DNA from: Acidobacteria bacterium RIFCSPLOWO2_12_FULL_66_21
Lineage (GTDB): Bacteria > Acidobacteriota > Vicinamibacteria > Vicinamibacterales > 2-12-FULL-66-21
NCBI GenBank assembly: GCA_001767455.1
Contig: MELC01000072.1
Span: 1 to 64,000, forward strand
Direction: 5' to 3'
DNA length: 64,000 nucleotides
Shown here: in pieces, positions 35,763 to 44,574 of the stretch
How positions within the stretch are numbered: position 1 is the stretch's first letter
Layout of the letters: every line of letters begins with the position of its first letter
Program-made: the position numbers and the translations under genes
Notes under the pieces: model-generated
The model's input: only the letters and a program-made list of their open reading frames with translations
Databases searched by the model: none
Told to the model about the DNA's origin: nothing

Positions 35763-36287
35763 ATGCCGGCGGATCCGATCGTCACGTTCTACTCCGGCGG
35801 CGCCGACGACCGCGGGCGCACGCTCGAGCAGATCCTCGCCTGGGCGGACGACCGGCTCGAGAGCGTCCACGACTACATCCAATGGGTCTTTCCCACGATC
35901 GCGCCGAGCGCCGTGAATCCGTTCGCGCCGCTGGTGAGCCGCAACACGATGAAGGCCTTTGCCGCGCGCGCGGAGCTCGGCGGCGCGCTCCGGCGGTCGC
36001 TGGACCGCATGCTGTCGTTCTATGGATTGCGGCGGTCGGCCACTGCTGGCGGCGTCCGCATCGAGATCGACGAGACGCGCTTCGCCGAACGCTCGGTGAT
36101 ATGGCTCCGTCCGGGGAACCATAATCACCTCCGGCTGACGCGGATCATGCAGAGTCTCGCGGCGCTCGGCCTCGCCGCCGAGGCCCGGGCGCTCCAGCGC
36201 TGCCTGCTGACGGATATCTACGAGGGCCCCGGCCGCAATCGCATCACCGCCGACACGTACGAGTTCTGGAGCGATGCCACCTCTTGA
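35763..36287 (+). CDS. OGFr-domain (opioid growth factor receptor-like) protein
   Basis: 174 residues. FYSGGADDRGRTLEQILAW, then DRLESVHDYIQWVFP match the conserved start of the OGFr domain first described in vertebrates and found in many bacteria. VIWLRPGNHNHLRLTRIMQSLAALGL completes it. The bacterial role is unknown. I choose ATG 35763 over GTG 35733; neither has a clear ribosome site. It overlaps the sigma factor start by 14 nt. Confidence 0.75.
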   Translation: MPADPIVTFYSGGADDRGRTLEQILAWADDRLESVHDYIQWVFPTIAPSAVNPFAPLVSRNTMKAFAARAELGGALRRSLDRMLSFYGLRRSATAGGVRIEIDETRFAERSVIWLRPGNHNHLRLTRIMQSLAALGLAAEARALQRCLLTDIYEGPGRNRITADTYEFWSDATS

Positions 36288-36933
36288 CCGATTCGGCCCG
36301 CCGGCACACACTACGGCCTTCCGCGAGCCGCATGCATTGCCCGAACCAAAGCCGACACAGGAAAACAGCGAATCGGGCGGCGCCACCTCGTTCGAGCTCC
36401 TGAAGCTCGCGAGAGCGGGCGACCGCGAAGCGCTCGAGGAGCTGTTCGCGCGGCATTTCCCGCCGCTCCGCCGGTGGACGCGCGGCCGGCTGCCGCGGTG
36501 GGCGCGGAGCATCGCCGAAACGGCGGACCTCGTCCAGGACGTGATGCTGAACACGTTCCGCCGCCTCGACGCCATCGAGGTGAAGCGCAAAGGGGCGCTG
36601 CAGGCGTACCTGCGGCAGTCGATTCACAACCGGATTCGCGACGAGCTGCGGACCTTCGGCCGGCGCGCCCCGCAGGATCCCCTGGACAGCGCGGCCCCCT
36701 CCGCCGGCCCGTCCCCATTCGACGCGGCGGTCGATGCCGAGACCCGCGAGCGCTATGCCGCCGCGCTGGCCGCGCTCGCGCCGCGCGAGCAGGAGCTGCT
36801 GGTCGGCTATCTCGAGCTCGGCTACAACTACGAGCAGCTCGCGCTGGCAACCGGCCGCCGCAGCGCCGACGCCGCGCGCGTGGCGCTCCGGCGCGCGATG
36901 CTCGCGCTCGCCGATGAGATGACGCGTGGGTGA
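36274..36933 (+). CDS. RNA polymerase sigma factor, ECF type
   Basis: 219 residues. Region 2: LKLARAGDREALEELFARHF and ETADLVQDVMLNTFRRLDAIE; region 4: ERYAAALAALAPREQELLVGYLELGYNYEQLALATGRRS, a typical HTH. No anti-sigma gene is visible; instead the next gene, overlapping by 8 nt, is a membrane kinase. The pair may control a regulon through phosphorylation rather than a classical anti-sigma. N-terminal 35 residues are low-complexity. Start ATG overlaps the OGFr gene. Confidence 0.9.
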   Translation: MPPLDRFGPPAHTTAFREPHALPEPKPTQENSESGGATSFELLKLARAGDREALEELFARHFPPLRRWTRGRLPRWARSIAETADLVQDVMLNTFRRLDAIEVKRKGALQAYLRQSIHNRIRDELRTFGRRAPQDPLDSAAPSAGPSPFDAAVDAETRERYAAALAALAPREQELLVGYLELGYNYEQLALATGRRSADAARVALRRAMLALADEMTRG

Positions 36934-39604
36934 CCGCCGGGTGCCGCTCGACGTCGTTGACGCGGTCATCGACGGAGACGCCGTCGACTGGACGCGGGCC
37001 GCCGCGCGCGCGGATGCCGCCACGCGCCCGGCCCTCGACGCGCTGCGGTCGCTCGCCCGCGCGGCGCGGCCGGCGGATCGCGTCGAGAGCGAGCGCGCGC
37101 GCGACGCCGCCGACCGCGGCGACAGAGGGTGGATGCACGCGATCGCCGCGCTCGCGGCCTTCCAGGTCCTTGCCGGCGCCGCCGGGTACATCTCCGGCGC
37201 CGACATCCCCACGCCCGTCCCCGCGACGGGCGCGCTGCTGCTCATGGCGGCCTTCGGCGTCGCGGCGGCGTGGCTCTTCGTCGGCGGACGCGACGCGCGC
37301 GCGCGGACGCTGGGCGGATACTTCCTGCTCGTCGCCTCCGCCTTCGCCCGCCGTTTCCTGATGGCGTTTCCTCTTGGGACGGCGGGCGTCCTGACGCGCG
37401 GTCTTTTCCCCGATGCGTTCCTGCCGGTGTTCCTGTGGAGTTTTGCGGGCCGCTTCCCGCGCGTCCTGCGTTTCAGTGCGGCCGAGCGCTTCTGCGACGC
37501 GGCGCGCCGGGTCAGCGTCTTCGCCGGCGCCGTCCTGTTCGTCGTGAACGCCGCCGTGGCGCACGGCCTCGACGCGCCGGCCGCCCTGCTCCTGTACAGA
37601 GCGCATCCGCGAGGCGCGTATTGGGCGATCGTGCTCGGACTGTCGGCGATCGCCGTGCCAGTGATCGCGATCCGCACGCGCGGCGCACAGCGCGAAGAAC
37701 GGCGCCGCGTCGCGCTGTTCGGCACCGTGCTCGCGGCCACGATCGGGCCCGTCCTTCTCGAGATCCTCGCCGAAGTCCTCTTCCCGCGGTTCAAGCGGCT
37801 GATGGACGTCGCGCCGATCCGCCGGGCCACGATCGCGCCGTTCTTCGGGCTGCTGCTGTCGGTGCCCTTCCTCACCGCCTATGCGGTGATCGTCGATCGG
37901 GTCCTCGACGTGCGCGTCGCTGTCGGCCGCGCGCTCCAGTACATGTTCGCCCGCGCGACGCTCGTCGCCGTTCCGGTCGTTCCGTTTGCGGCGGTGCTCG
38001 CGTACGGCTACAAGCACCAGGACGTGTCGCTCGGGCAGCTCTTCTCCGGCAGCCGGGGATTCCTTGTCGCGGCGCTGACGATGACCGGCGTCGTGCTGTG
38101 GACGCTGCGGCCGCGCGCGCTTGCGGCGATCAACCGGACGTTCTTTCGCACCTCGCTCGACGCGAACCGGGATCTGGGCGCTCTCGCCTCGGAGCTGCGC
38201 GCCGCGCGGAGCGCCACCGAGATTGCCGAGCTCGTCGAGCGCGCGATTCAACGAACCGTTGGCGCGACGGCGGCGACGGTGTTTCTCAGGGACGGCACAG
38301 GCGGACGGTTCGTTCCGGTCCGCGGGGCGGCGTGCGGGCTGGCCGCCGATGCGGCCTGCGCCGCCTTGCTCCAGGTCGGCGCCACCTCTCTCGTCGTCGG
38401 AAGCGACCAACCGTCGTCGATCTTCGCCCTGCTGCCGGCGGCCGAACGCGCCTGGGTGGAGCAGGCCGGATACGCCGTGCTCGTTCCGCTGTCGGGAAGC
38501 CAGGACGAGCCGCTCGGGTTCGTCGCAACCGGCGCGAAACGCGGCGGGCTGGCCTTTCCGCACGACGAGCTGTCGTTCCTGGCCGCGGTCGCCTCCGCGG
38601 CCGCGCTCGGGTTCGAGGCGCGCCGCGTACAGGCCTCGTCCGCGGCGCACGGGGAAGACGAGCCCGCCAGCGAGTGTCCGGCGTGTGGTGCCATGGACGC
38701 CACCCACGCCGATCGCTGCGCGTGCGGGGCCGAGCGGCGGACCGCCGCGCTTCCCCTGCTCCTCCAGGGCCGGTTCCAGGTCGAGCGCCGGCTCGGGGCG
38801 GGAGGCATGGGCGTGGTGTACCGGGGACGCGACGTGGCGCTCGATCGCGGCGTGGCGCTGAAGACGCTGTCGCGCCTCTCAGCCGTCGCCGCGGATCGCC
38901 TGGCGCACGAGGCGCGCGTCATGGCCTCGGTCGTCCATCCGAACCTCGCGACGATTTTCGGCGTCGAGCGCTGGCGCTCGACGCCGATTCTGGTCGTCGA
39001 GCTGCTCGAAGGCGGCACGCTGGCGGCGCGTCTCGAAAAAGGCGCGCTTCCGATCGACCAGGTGCTGCGGATCGGCCTGCTCCTCGCGCCCGCGCTCGAG
39101 CAGCTTCACGAAGCGGGGGTGCTGCACCGCGACGTGAAACCGAGCAACATTGCCTTCACGATCTCAGGCGTGCCCAAACTGCTGGACTTCGGTCTGGCCA
39201 GTTTCACGGCCGCGCCCGCCGGCGATTTCGCGGGCGACCTCACCGCGCCCACGGCCACGCAGACGCTTGCGCTCGCGGGACGGCCGCTCGCGGTAACACC
39301 GCTGTATCTCTCGCCCGACGCGCTGCGCGGCGCCGAGCCGGACGCGACGTTCGACGTCTGGGCGTTGTCGCTGGCGTTGTACGAGGCGATCGCGGGCCGT
39401 CACCCGTTCGCCGCCGCGACCGTCCCCGATGTGCTCTCGAAGATTCGCGAGGGACACGTCCCGGATCTCCGGCGCTCGCGCGCGGACTGTCCCGAGGCCG
39501 TCGCGGCCACGTTCGCGTCCCTGCTGTCCGGCAACCCTCGCGATCGTCCGCGGACCGCGAGCCAGCTTCGGGATCGCCTCGACGATCTCGCGCGGTCGTC
39601 GTGA
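36926..39604 (+). CDS. membrane Ser/Thr kinase with C-terminal kinase domain, GAF and Zn ribbon
   Basis: 892 residues, unusual order: eight or so TM helices (residues 75-390), a GAF domain (about 430-570: NRDLGALASELRAARSATEIAELVERAIQ...), a zinc-ribbon-like CPACGAMDATHADRCACG, then a kinase domain at the C-terminus: RLGAGGMGVVYRG, VALKTL, LHRDVKPSN, LLDFGLA, WALSLALYEAI. Most bacterial kinases have the kinase at the N-terminus. Coupled to the ECF sigma gene (8-nt overlap, GTG start), so it probably links membrane or ligand sensing to the sigma factor. Confidence 0.88.
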   Translation: MGDRRVPLDVVDAVIDGDAVDWTRAAARADAATRPALDALRSLARAARPADRVESERARDAADRGDRGWMHAIAALAAFQVLAGAAGYISGADIPTPVPATGALLLMAAFGVAAAWLFVGGRDARARTLGGYFLLVASAFARRFLMAFPLGTAGVLTRGLFPDAFLPVFLWSFAGRFPRVLRFSAAERFCDAARRVSVFAGAVLFVVNAAVAHGLDAPAALLLYRAHPRGAYWAIVLGLSAIAVPVIAIRTRGAQREERRRVALFGTVLAATIGPVLLEILAEVLFPRFKRLMDVAPIRRATIAPFFGLLLSVPFLTAYAVIVDRVLDVRVAVGRALQYMFARATLVAVPVVPFAAVLAYGYKHQDVSLGQLFSGSRGFLVAALTMTGVVLWTLRPRALAAINRTFFRTSLDANRDLGALASELRAARSATEIAELVERAIQRTVGATAATVFLRDGTGGRFVPVRGAACGLAADAACAALLQVGATSLVVGSDQPSSIFALLPAAERAWVEQAGYAVLVPLSGSQDEPLGFVATGAKRGGLAFPHDELSFLAAVASAAALGFEARRVQASSAAHGEDEPASECPACGAMDATHADRCACGAERRTAALPLLLQGRFQVERRLGAGGMGVVYRGRDVALDRGVALKTLSRLSAVAADRLAHEARVMASVVHPNLATIFGVERWRSTPILVVELLEGGTLAARLEKGALPIDQVLRIGLLLAPALEQLHEAGVLHRDVKPSNIAFTISGVPKLLDFGLASFTAAPAGDFAGDLTAPTATQTLALAGRPLAVTPLYLSPDALRGAEPDATFDVWALSLALYEAIAGRHPFAAATVPDVLSKIREGHVPDLRRSRADCPEAVAATFASLLSGNPRDRPRTASQLRDRLDDLARSS

Positions 39605-39662
39605 TGGACGTCCATGTTCGCATTCACGGTTGTCGTCGTTTCTACATCAAGGAGGCACGGTC

Positions 39663-40010
39663 ATGGCGAACGAAACGTGGCAGCAAGCCCGCGAGTTATG
39701 TCTGGCGCAGGTGAAGAAACACTGTGAGTGCAACTTTCCCGACGCGCTGATCGACAAGCTGCGCGCCGAGGCTGAGGACAACTTCAAGAACAACCATCGC
39801 AAGTGGCCGGCCAATCGCGAGAAGGTGCTGCTGTCGTCCGGATTCGTCGGAAAAATAGCCGGGCACCTTGCCCAGGACGCCAATTCATCGGTCGTCAGCG
39901 ACGCCAACGCGCACGAGGCGATCAAGATCGTGAAATCCGTGTGCACGGCGGGCCTGGACGAGCGGCGCGGCCGCGTGCGTAACCTGTTCGCCTGGTGCCC
40001 CGGCGGCTAG
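39663..40010 (+). CDS. hypothetical protein
   Basis: 115 residues, soluble, charged helical: WQQARELCLAQVKKHCECNFPDALIDKLRAEAEDNF, with CxC and a C-terminal FAWCPGG. AAGGAGG precedes the ATG at 39663. I do not know a family. It follows the kinase by 58 nt and may be co-transcribed. Confidence 0.6.
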   Translation: MANETWQQARELCLAQVKKHCECNFPDALIDKLRAEAEDNFKNNHRKWPANREKVLLSSGFVGKIAGHLAQDANSSVVSDANAHEAIKIVKSVCTAGLDERRGRVRNLFAWCPGG

Positions 40011-40015
40011 CTAAG

Positions 40016-40181
40016 CTAGTGTCCCGTCCCCGTGGATCGTGGCATAAATCCCGGAGCGCGGCGCCCGGTTGGCAAGGCGCGACGACCGAGAATACTGGGT
40101 GTATTTGAGGGAGGAGCAACGCAGCCAGACGGAATGCCCCGCCCGGGAGTTATGTCACGAACCACGGAGACGGGACACTAG
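40016..40181. mobile_element. MITE-like element with near-perfect 40-bp terminal inverted repeats
   Basis: 166 bp bounded by CTAG on both sides. The left end reads CTAGTGTCCCGTCCCCGTGG, the right end is its reverse complement with one difference (CTAGTGTCCCGTCTCCGTGG); similarity continues inward (GATCGTGGCATAAATCCCGG against GTTCGTGACATAACTCCCGG). No ORF codes for a transposase. Non-autonomous element mobilised by a transposase elsewhere; CTAG may be the target duplication or part of the ends. Confidence 0.8.
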
Positions 40182-40214
40182 CCCCGACAGACGCGTTCTC
40201 TCGAAGGAACCAAC

Positions 40215-40550
40215 ATGGTCGGAGACACCCCGCGGCTCGAGCTCTGCGTCGGCATCTATCGGGCGCAGCAGATTTCCGGACACGTCGTCGTGTTCGCCGA
40301 TGGCGTGCATCCGACCAACGCGTTTCAGACCTTCCTCGTGCACGAGTCGCGCGATCCCGGGCATTTCGGCGTGGCGCTGTGGCACCTGCGTTCCGAAGGG
40401 CCGTCGCTGCACGTGGTGACGCCCTTCGCCGTCTCGGCCAGCCTCCAGACGACCGAGCGCGTCGAGCACGTCCGCGTTCGAGACGCTGCCGGCGATCAGT
40501 TGGTGGCGGTCGAGCAGGTCTCGAACGCGGTCGCCGCTCACGCGAGGTGA
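40215..40550 (+). CDS. hypothetical protein
   Basis: 111 residues: VFADGVHPTNAFQTFLVHESRDPGHFGVALWHLRSEGPSLHVVTPFAVSASLQTTERVEHVRVRDAAG. Probably a beta-rich soluble domain; I do not recognise it. ATG 40215; there is a GAAGGAAC near it. The stop is directly followed by a 32-bp palindrome. Confidence 0.55.
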   Translation: MVGDTPRLELCVGIYRAQQISGHVVVFADGVHPTNAFQTFLVHESRDPGHFGVALWHLRSEGPSLHVVTPFAVSASLQTTERVEHVRVRDAAGDQLVAVEQVSNAVAAHAR

Positions 40551-40582
40551 TGGGGTCAGGCCCCTTAAGGGGCCTGACCCCA
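40551..40582. repeat. perfect 32-bp palindrome
   Basis: TGGGGTCAGGCCCCTT is followed by its exact reverse complement. It starts 1 nt after the stop of the 111-residue gene. The GGGGTCAGGCCCC arm resembles palindromic REP-type sequences. It may end transcription of the upstream gene, though no U-tract follows. Confidence 0.8.
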
Positions 40583-40649
40583 ATTTCCTAACCGCTGAGG
40601 ACTGAGGGGCTAAGTGGTCCCACTTAGCGCGACGATTCTGCCGCTCGGA

Positions 40650-42323
40650 TTACCGCGGCGTCCCGCTGGCGGTCGGCGACGCCGCCGAGACGTTCCCGGC
40701 CGCGTCGAAGGCCTTCACGTAGTAGTAATACGTGCGCCCCTTCCGCAGCCCGGTGTTCGTATAGCTCGTCCCCGACACGGTCGCGACTTGTGTGAACGGG
40801 CCGGAGGCGCTCGTCGCGCGCCAGATCTGATAGCCCGTCACGCCGACATTGTCGGCCGATCCCTGCCACGCGAGCGTCAGCGACCGCGTCCCCTGCGTGA
40901 CGGTGAGGTTGGCCGGCGCGGTCGGCGCAGTCGTGTCGGCGGTGTTGCTCACCGTCACGTCAACGGCGGGGGACGTCCCCGTGTTACCCGCCGCGTCGTA
41001 CGCGCGCGACGTCAGCGAGTGCGCGCCGTTGACGGCCGTCGTGGTATCCCAGCTCCAGGCGTAAGGCGCCGACGTCGACGTGCTCCGCAGCACACCATCC
41101 AGATAGAACTCGACGCGCGCCACGCCGCGGTCATCGGACGCCGATGCGGACACCGGCGTCGTACCGCTGACGATCGCGCCCGCCGCCGGTGACGTGATGC
41201 TGGTGGAGGGCGCCGTCACATCGGGACTGCCTCCGTCGTCCAGCGCAAAGGTGCGCGGCAGCCCGGACGCGGCGAGCTCGTTGGTCCCCTGGTGCACGTT
41301 GCCGTCGGCGCTGATCGTGAAGCCGCCCGCGCCGTCGGTCGTCACCATCATGTCGCCGACGTTGTACCCGGCGAAGCTCGTGAGCGATCCCGCGGGGTTC
41401 CCCTCCTCCGTCTGGAGCACCAGGGCCGGAGGCGCCGTGATGCACGCGGTCGCCTGCGCGAGCAGCACGTGCTCGACCACGTCGATGCGCGGGAGGTCCC
41501 AGCCCGTGGACTCGCCGCCGCCGACGCCGATGATGGCCACGGTCGGCCGCGCCTTGTTCATGTAGTTCATGTTCGTGCTGCTCTCGCTGCCGTGATGGTT
41601 CACGTGCAGGAGATCGATGCCGCCGGCCGTGATCATCGGTGCGGCGCCGCCGGGCGAGATGGCCGCGATGACCGACGACTCGACGTCGGTTTGCCCGGTC
41701 GATCGCCCCGTGCAGGACTGATCGATCGAGCCGCCGCCCAGGTCGCTCGCCCAGAGGTAGTCGAAGCCGCCGTACTGGATCAGCACCGCGATGGACCGGT
41801 CGTTCTCGTCCGACACGGAAACCGAGCCGCCGCCGATGATGCGCCCGTTGACCGCGACGAACGTCATGGTCGCGCCGCTGCCAAGCGCAATCTGCTGGCC
41901 GGCCGACGGCACTACCGGCGAGCCGGCGGTCGTCGTCGCGGCCGCGCTGTTCCACTGGCTGGAGCACGTCGTGCTGTAGGTCGAACCGTTGTAGAAGTTC
42001 GTGTGGCGGACGTTGTAGCCGGCCGTCACGACCTCGTCGAGGCCGCCGATGTGATCGCAGTGCTGATGGCCCGCGATGGTGTAGTCGAGACCGGTCGCCG
42101 GCTGGATCCCGATGGATTGCAGATACGGCACCACGTAGGCCGAGCCCTTGCCCGTGTTGCCTGCCTCGAGCAGGACGGTCGTGCCGTCAGGCCCCTTCAC
42201 GAAAACCGACCCGCCCCAACCGACGTTGATGTAGTGGATTTCGAGCTGCTGTGCACCCGCGAGCGCGGCTGAGGTGAGAAGAACGGCAATCGAGAAGAGA
42301 AGCTGGCGCAGCAGTTTCTGCAA
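40650..42323 (-). CDS. secreted ComEC-like MBL protein with Ig-like and FN3 domains
   Basis: 557 residues. Signal peptide (LLRQLLFSIAVLLTSAALAGA). MBL domain of the ComEC/Rec2 C-terminal type: INVGWGGSVFVKGPDG, GHQHCDHIGGL (HxHxDH variant), WASDLGGGS. Then a bacterial Ig-like domain (SITSPAAGAIVSG ... VARVEFYLDGVL) and an FN3 domain (PTAPANLTVTQGTRSLTLAW). It probably hydrolyses a phosphoester, perhaps extracellular nucleic acid, while the Ig-like parts bind a surface. Length and motifs agree. Confidence 0.85.
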   Translation of the reverse strand: MQKLLRQLLFSIAVLLTSAALAGAQQLEIHYINVGWGGSVFVKGPDGTTVLLEAGNTGKGSAYVVPYLQSIGIQPATGLDYTIAGHQHCDHIGGLDEVVTAGYNVRHTNFYNGSTYSTTCSSQWNSAAATTTAGSPVVPSAGQQIALGSGATMTFVAVNGRIIGGGSVSVSDENDRSIAVLIQYGGFDYLWASDLGGGSIDQSCTGRSTGQTDVESSVIAAISPGGAAPMITAGGIDLLHVNHHGSESSTNMNYMNKARPTVAIIGVGGGESTGWDLPRIDVVEHVLLAQATACITAPPALVLQTEEGNPAGSLTSFAGYNVGDMMVTTDGAGGFTISADGNVHQGTNELAASGLPRTFALDDGGSPDVTAPSTSITSPAAGAIVSGTTPVSASASDDRGVARVEFYLDGVLRSTSTSAPYAWSWDTTTAVNGAHSLTSRAYDAAGNTGTSPAVDVTVSNTADTTAPTAPANLTVTQGTRSLTLAWQGSADNVGVTGYQIWRATSASGPFTQVATVSGTSYTNTGLRKGRTYYYYVKAFDAAGNVSAASPTASGTPR

Positions 42324-42393
42324 TCTGTGCCTCCAGGGAAATGATCCGGCACAGAGTAGTACGCATAACCTGCCAACTCAAGCTTTTTGTGGG

Positions 42394-42700
42394 GCGGAGA
42401 TCACGGAGGAGTCTCACACGGAGGCGCGGAGGTCACGGAGACGCACGGAGTCCCGCTCGGCTGTTCCATGTCGTTGGCGGCTGGCTGCCGCCGGCCGTCG
42501 GCTGCGTTTGGCCGGCGTCCGAGGTGATCTGAGATCCACAGACGCAAACACGCACCAGCGTTTGGCGTGCTTGCGTCTGTGGATCTCAGATCACCTCACC
42601 GCGCGAGCGCGGCGCAGCCAGCCGCCTCCTCCGTGCGTCTCCGTGCCCTCCGTGTCTCCGTGTAAACGACCCCGCGCCCTCCGGCGCCTCCGCGCGCTCC
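42394..42700. repeat. CGGAG hairpin element, copy 3 (full)
   Basis: Fills the 377-nt gap before the HtrA-like gene. Left arm of ACGGAG units (TCACGGAGACGCACGGAG), central 77-nt perfect-type hairpin at 42521-42597: 33-bp arms GAGGTGATCTGAGATCCACA... with one mismatch around the loop ACCAGCGTTTG, and a right arm of CTCCGTG units to 42700. Same structure as copy 1. No coding frame is credible. Confidence 0.85.
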
Positions 42701-44077
42701 CTATTCCCAGGGGCGCCAGTACATGTTGTGCTGGCGGCGGATGGCGGCCATCTTGTCCGCCGGCACGCCAGCCGCGGCGGCGGCGTTGTTGTAGGCGATC
42801 AGCGCGTCGTGGGTGTTCTTTGCCCACTGCAGAAAATACGACTTCCAGTTCTGACAGCTCGGCGTGTCGCGCAGCAGTTTCTCCCCGTCCTGCCACAGCA
42901 CGAACCACTCGCGCACGGACGCATCCTCGGACGTCGCCGTGAAGCACTGCGGCCGGAATTTCTTCCAGCGCGTCTCGACCTCGTCGGCGCGCATCGCCAG
43001 GATCCGTACGTGGTCGTCGTAGCGGCGCACGCCGGTCTGGCGGCGTTCGTCGGCGTCGCTCTTCAGCGCGAAGCCCGGGCCGAGCAGCCCGCGCGCGTAA
43101 TGGATCGACACCGCGAAGCCGATTCCCTCCACGCGGCCGAGCTTCAGCGTGTTGACGCCGATGACGCGTCCGCGCCGATCGATCAGCGGCCCCCCGCTGT
43201 TCCCGGGATTGATCGCGGCGTCGGTCTGGATCAGATCGACGGACGTGTCCATGTATCTGTCCACGATCGCCCGCTTGCTGCTCACGATGCCGCGGGTGAC
43301 GGTGTTCTGCAGGCCGAGCGGCGATCCGATGGCGATGACTTCCCCGCCGATATGCGCGTCGGACGGCGTACCGAGCGCGAGAAAGATCTGGTCGTACTCG
43401 ACGACGTCGGCTTTCAGGACCGCGAGGTCCACGTCGCGCAAGACGGTCGCGACCTGCGCGCTCCTGCTGACGCCGTTCATCAGCCGGATCGCGACCGCCT
43501 TGTCGTCGCCGACAACATGCGCGTTGGTGAGGAGCGTGTCCTTCGCGACGAAGAAGCCGCTGCCGACGCCGTCGCGCGACTCGACTTTCACGACGGCGGG
43601 CATCGAGCGGGTGACGAGCTCTTCGATCGAGTACTCCTGGTCGGCGGCGGGCGCGGCGGCGAGCTCCGCCACGGCCGGGACCGGATCGGCGAGCGCCGGT
43701 TCGGGCCCCGCGGCCGGGGCGGGCGCCGGCGCTGGACCGGCGGTCTGCTGCACGGCCGGCGCCTGGCCCGCCTTCAGCCATGACAGCGACACCATCGCGG
43801 CGGCGCCCACGAGCGCGACCGCGACGACGACCGCCGCGACGACGATGGCGGTGTTCGTCCGTGCCGAGGCCGGAGCCGAGGCCGAGGCCGGAGCCGGGGC
43901 CGGGGCCGGGGCCGGAGCCCGCGCCGGAGCCGGTGCCGTTGCTCTGGCCGGGTCCGGTGGGAGCAGCGGCGGCGGCACTGCCGCGGCCTGATGCACGAAA
44001 CCGCAGCGGCACGCGCCGATGCGCCGGGGCACCGTGCGGCCACACTGAGGGCAGGTCCACGAATATTCGTTCGCCAT
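42701..44077 (-). CDS. HtrA/DegP-like serine protease with N-terminal zinc ribbon and Pro/Ala linker
   Basis: 458 residues. Begins TCPQCGRTVPRRIGACRCG, a zinc ribbon, so the N-terminus is cytoplasmic. A long Ala/Pro repeat (APAPARAPAPAPAPAP) leads to one TM helix (VVAAVVVAVALVGAAAMV), then a periplasmic trypsin domain with His in NAHVVG, Asp in RDVDLAVL and Ser in NPGNSGGPL. No PDZ domain is seen; the last ~120 residues (CFTATSEDAS... FLQWAKNTHDALIAYNN) are unknown. It probably cleaves misfolded or signal proteins outside. The 44077 start has no good ribosome site; the 532-residue ORF start is rejected. Confidence 0.85.
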   Translation of the reverse strand: MANEYSWTCPQCGRTVPRRIGACRCGFVHQAAAVPPPLLPPDPARATAPAPARAPAPAPAPAPASASAPASARTNTAIVVAAVVVAVALVGAAAMVSLSWLKAGQAPAVQQTAGPAPAPAPAAGPEPALADPVPAVAELAAAPAADQEYSIEELVTRSMPAVVKVESRDGVGSGFFVAKDTLLTNAHVVGDDKAVAIRLMNGVSRSAQVATVLRDVDLAVLKADVVEYDQIFLALGTPSDAHIGGEVIAIGSPLGLQNTVTRGIVSSKRAIVDRYMDTSVDLIQTDAAINPGNSGGPLIDRRGRVIGVNTLKLGRVEGIGFAVSIHYARGLLGPGFALKSDADERRQTGVRRYDDHVRILAMRADEVETRWKKFRPQCFTATSEDASVREWFVLWQDGEKLLRDTPSCQNWKSYFLQWAKNTHDALIAYNNAAAAAGVPADKMAAIRRQHNMYWRPWE

Positions 44078-44216
44078 GTGACACGGAAGGGGGAGCGGCT
44101 CTATTGTCGCAAAAAAACTCCCAATTCCCAACTCCCAACGTATTTGGTGAGCGCGTTGCCGTCGGCATCCGCGCGCCCGCGGCCCTACCGCTCGGCCGGG
44201 TCGTCTGAAATTCAAA

Positions 44217-44291
44217 CAGGAGGAGGGAAGGAAGCGAAGCTTCTTCGACATTGCATGGGAAGGGACCTCCCCTTCTTCCTTCCTCCTGTTC
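44217..44291. repeat. CTCCTGTT-rich dispersed element, inverted form
   Basis: AACAGGAGGAGGGAAGGAAG on one side and CTTCTTCCTTCCTCCTGTT on the other pair around GCGAAGCTTCTTCGACATTG. It contains the CCTCCCC ... CTCCTGTT boxes of the elements at 13999 and 62358. Confidence 0.6.
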
Positions 44292-44323
44292 GTTTCCATC
44301 GAGATCGCACTGGGACACGAACC

Positions 44324-44500
44324 TCAACCCCCTAACCAGTGACCTCCCAGCTCGCCGCAGGAATGTCGGCCGCGGCTATGCGTCTTACAGACGAACGGAT
44401 TGTCGGATTCGTAGAGACACGCCGCGCACACGAAGGAGGCGGGTTGGCCGCAGCGCGCGCACGGCCACACGAGCGGCGTGTTGCGCGCGAGCAGCGAGGC
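44324..44500 (-). pseudogene. fragment of a zinc-finger protein
   Basis: The frame gives CARCGQPASFVCAACLYESDNPFVCKTHSRGRHSCGELGGHW: paired Cys at Zn-ligand spacing, like the C-terminal zinc finger of pRiA4b ORF-3-type proteins. There is no upstream domain; the frame extends into the kinase promoter without support. Boundary approximate. GAGGCGGAGCCTC repeats lie just beyond 44500. It is most likely the leftover end of a deleted gene. Confidence 0.35.
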
Positions 44501-44558
44501 GGAGCCTCTCGAGGGTCTGAGGCGGAGCCTCGCTAGATTACCGCAAACGTTTTGAGGA

Positions 44559-44574
44559 GATAATAGGCGCTCTA
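44559..44574 (+). promoter_or_regulatory. promoter for beta-propeller kinase
   Basis: GATAAT at 44559-44564 ends 9 nt before the ATG; TTACCG 16 nt upstream could be the -35. The GAGGAGA overlapping the -10 is the only Shine-Dalgarno-like sequence; it would be too far upstream and not transcribed if the start point is after the -10. Confidence 0.4.

Noticed and set aside
36311-38707. 798-residue minus-strand ORF
   Set aside because: Antisense to the sigma-kinase pair; composition is that of a shadow frame.
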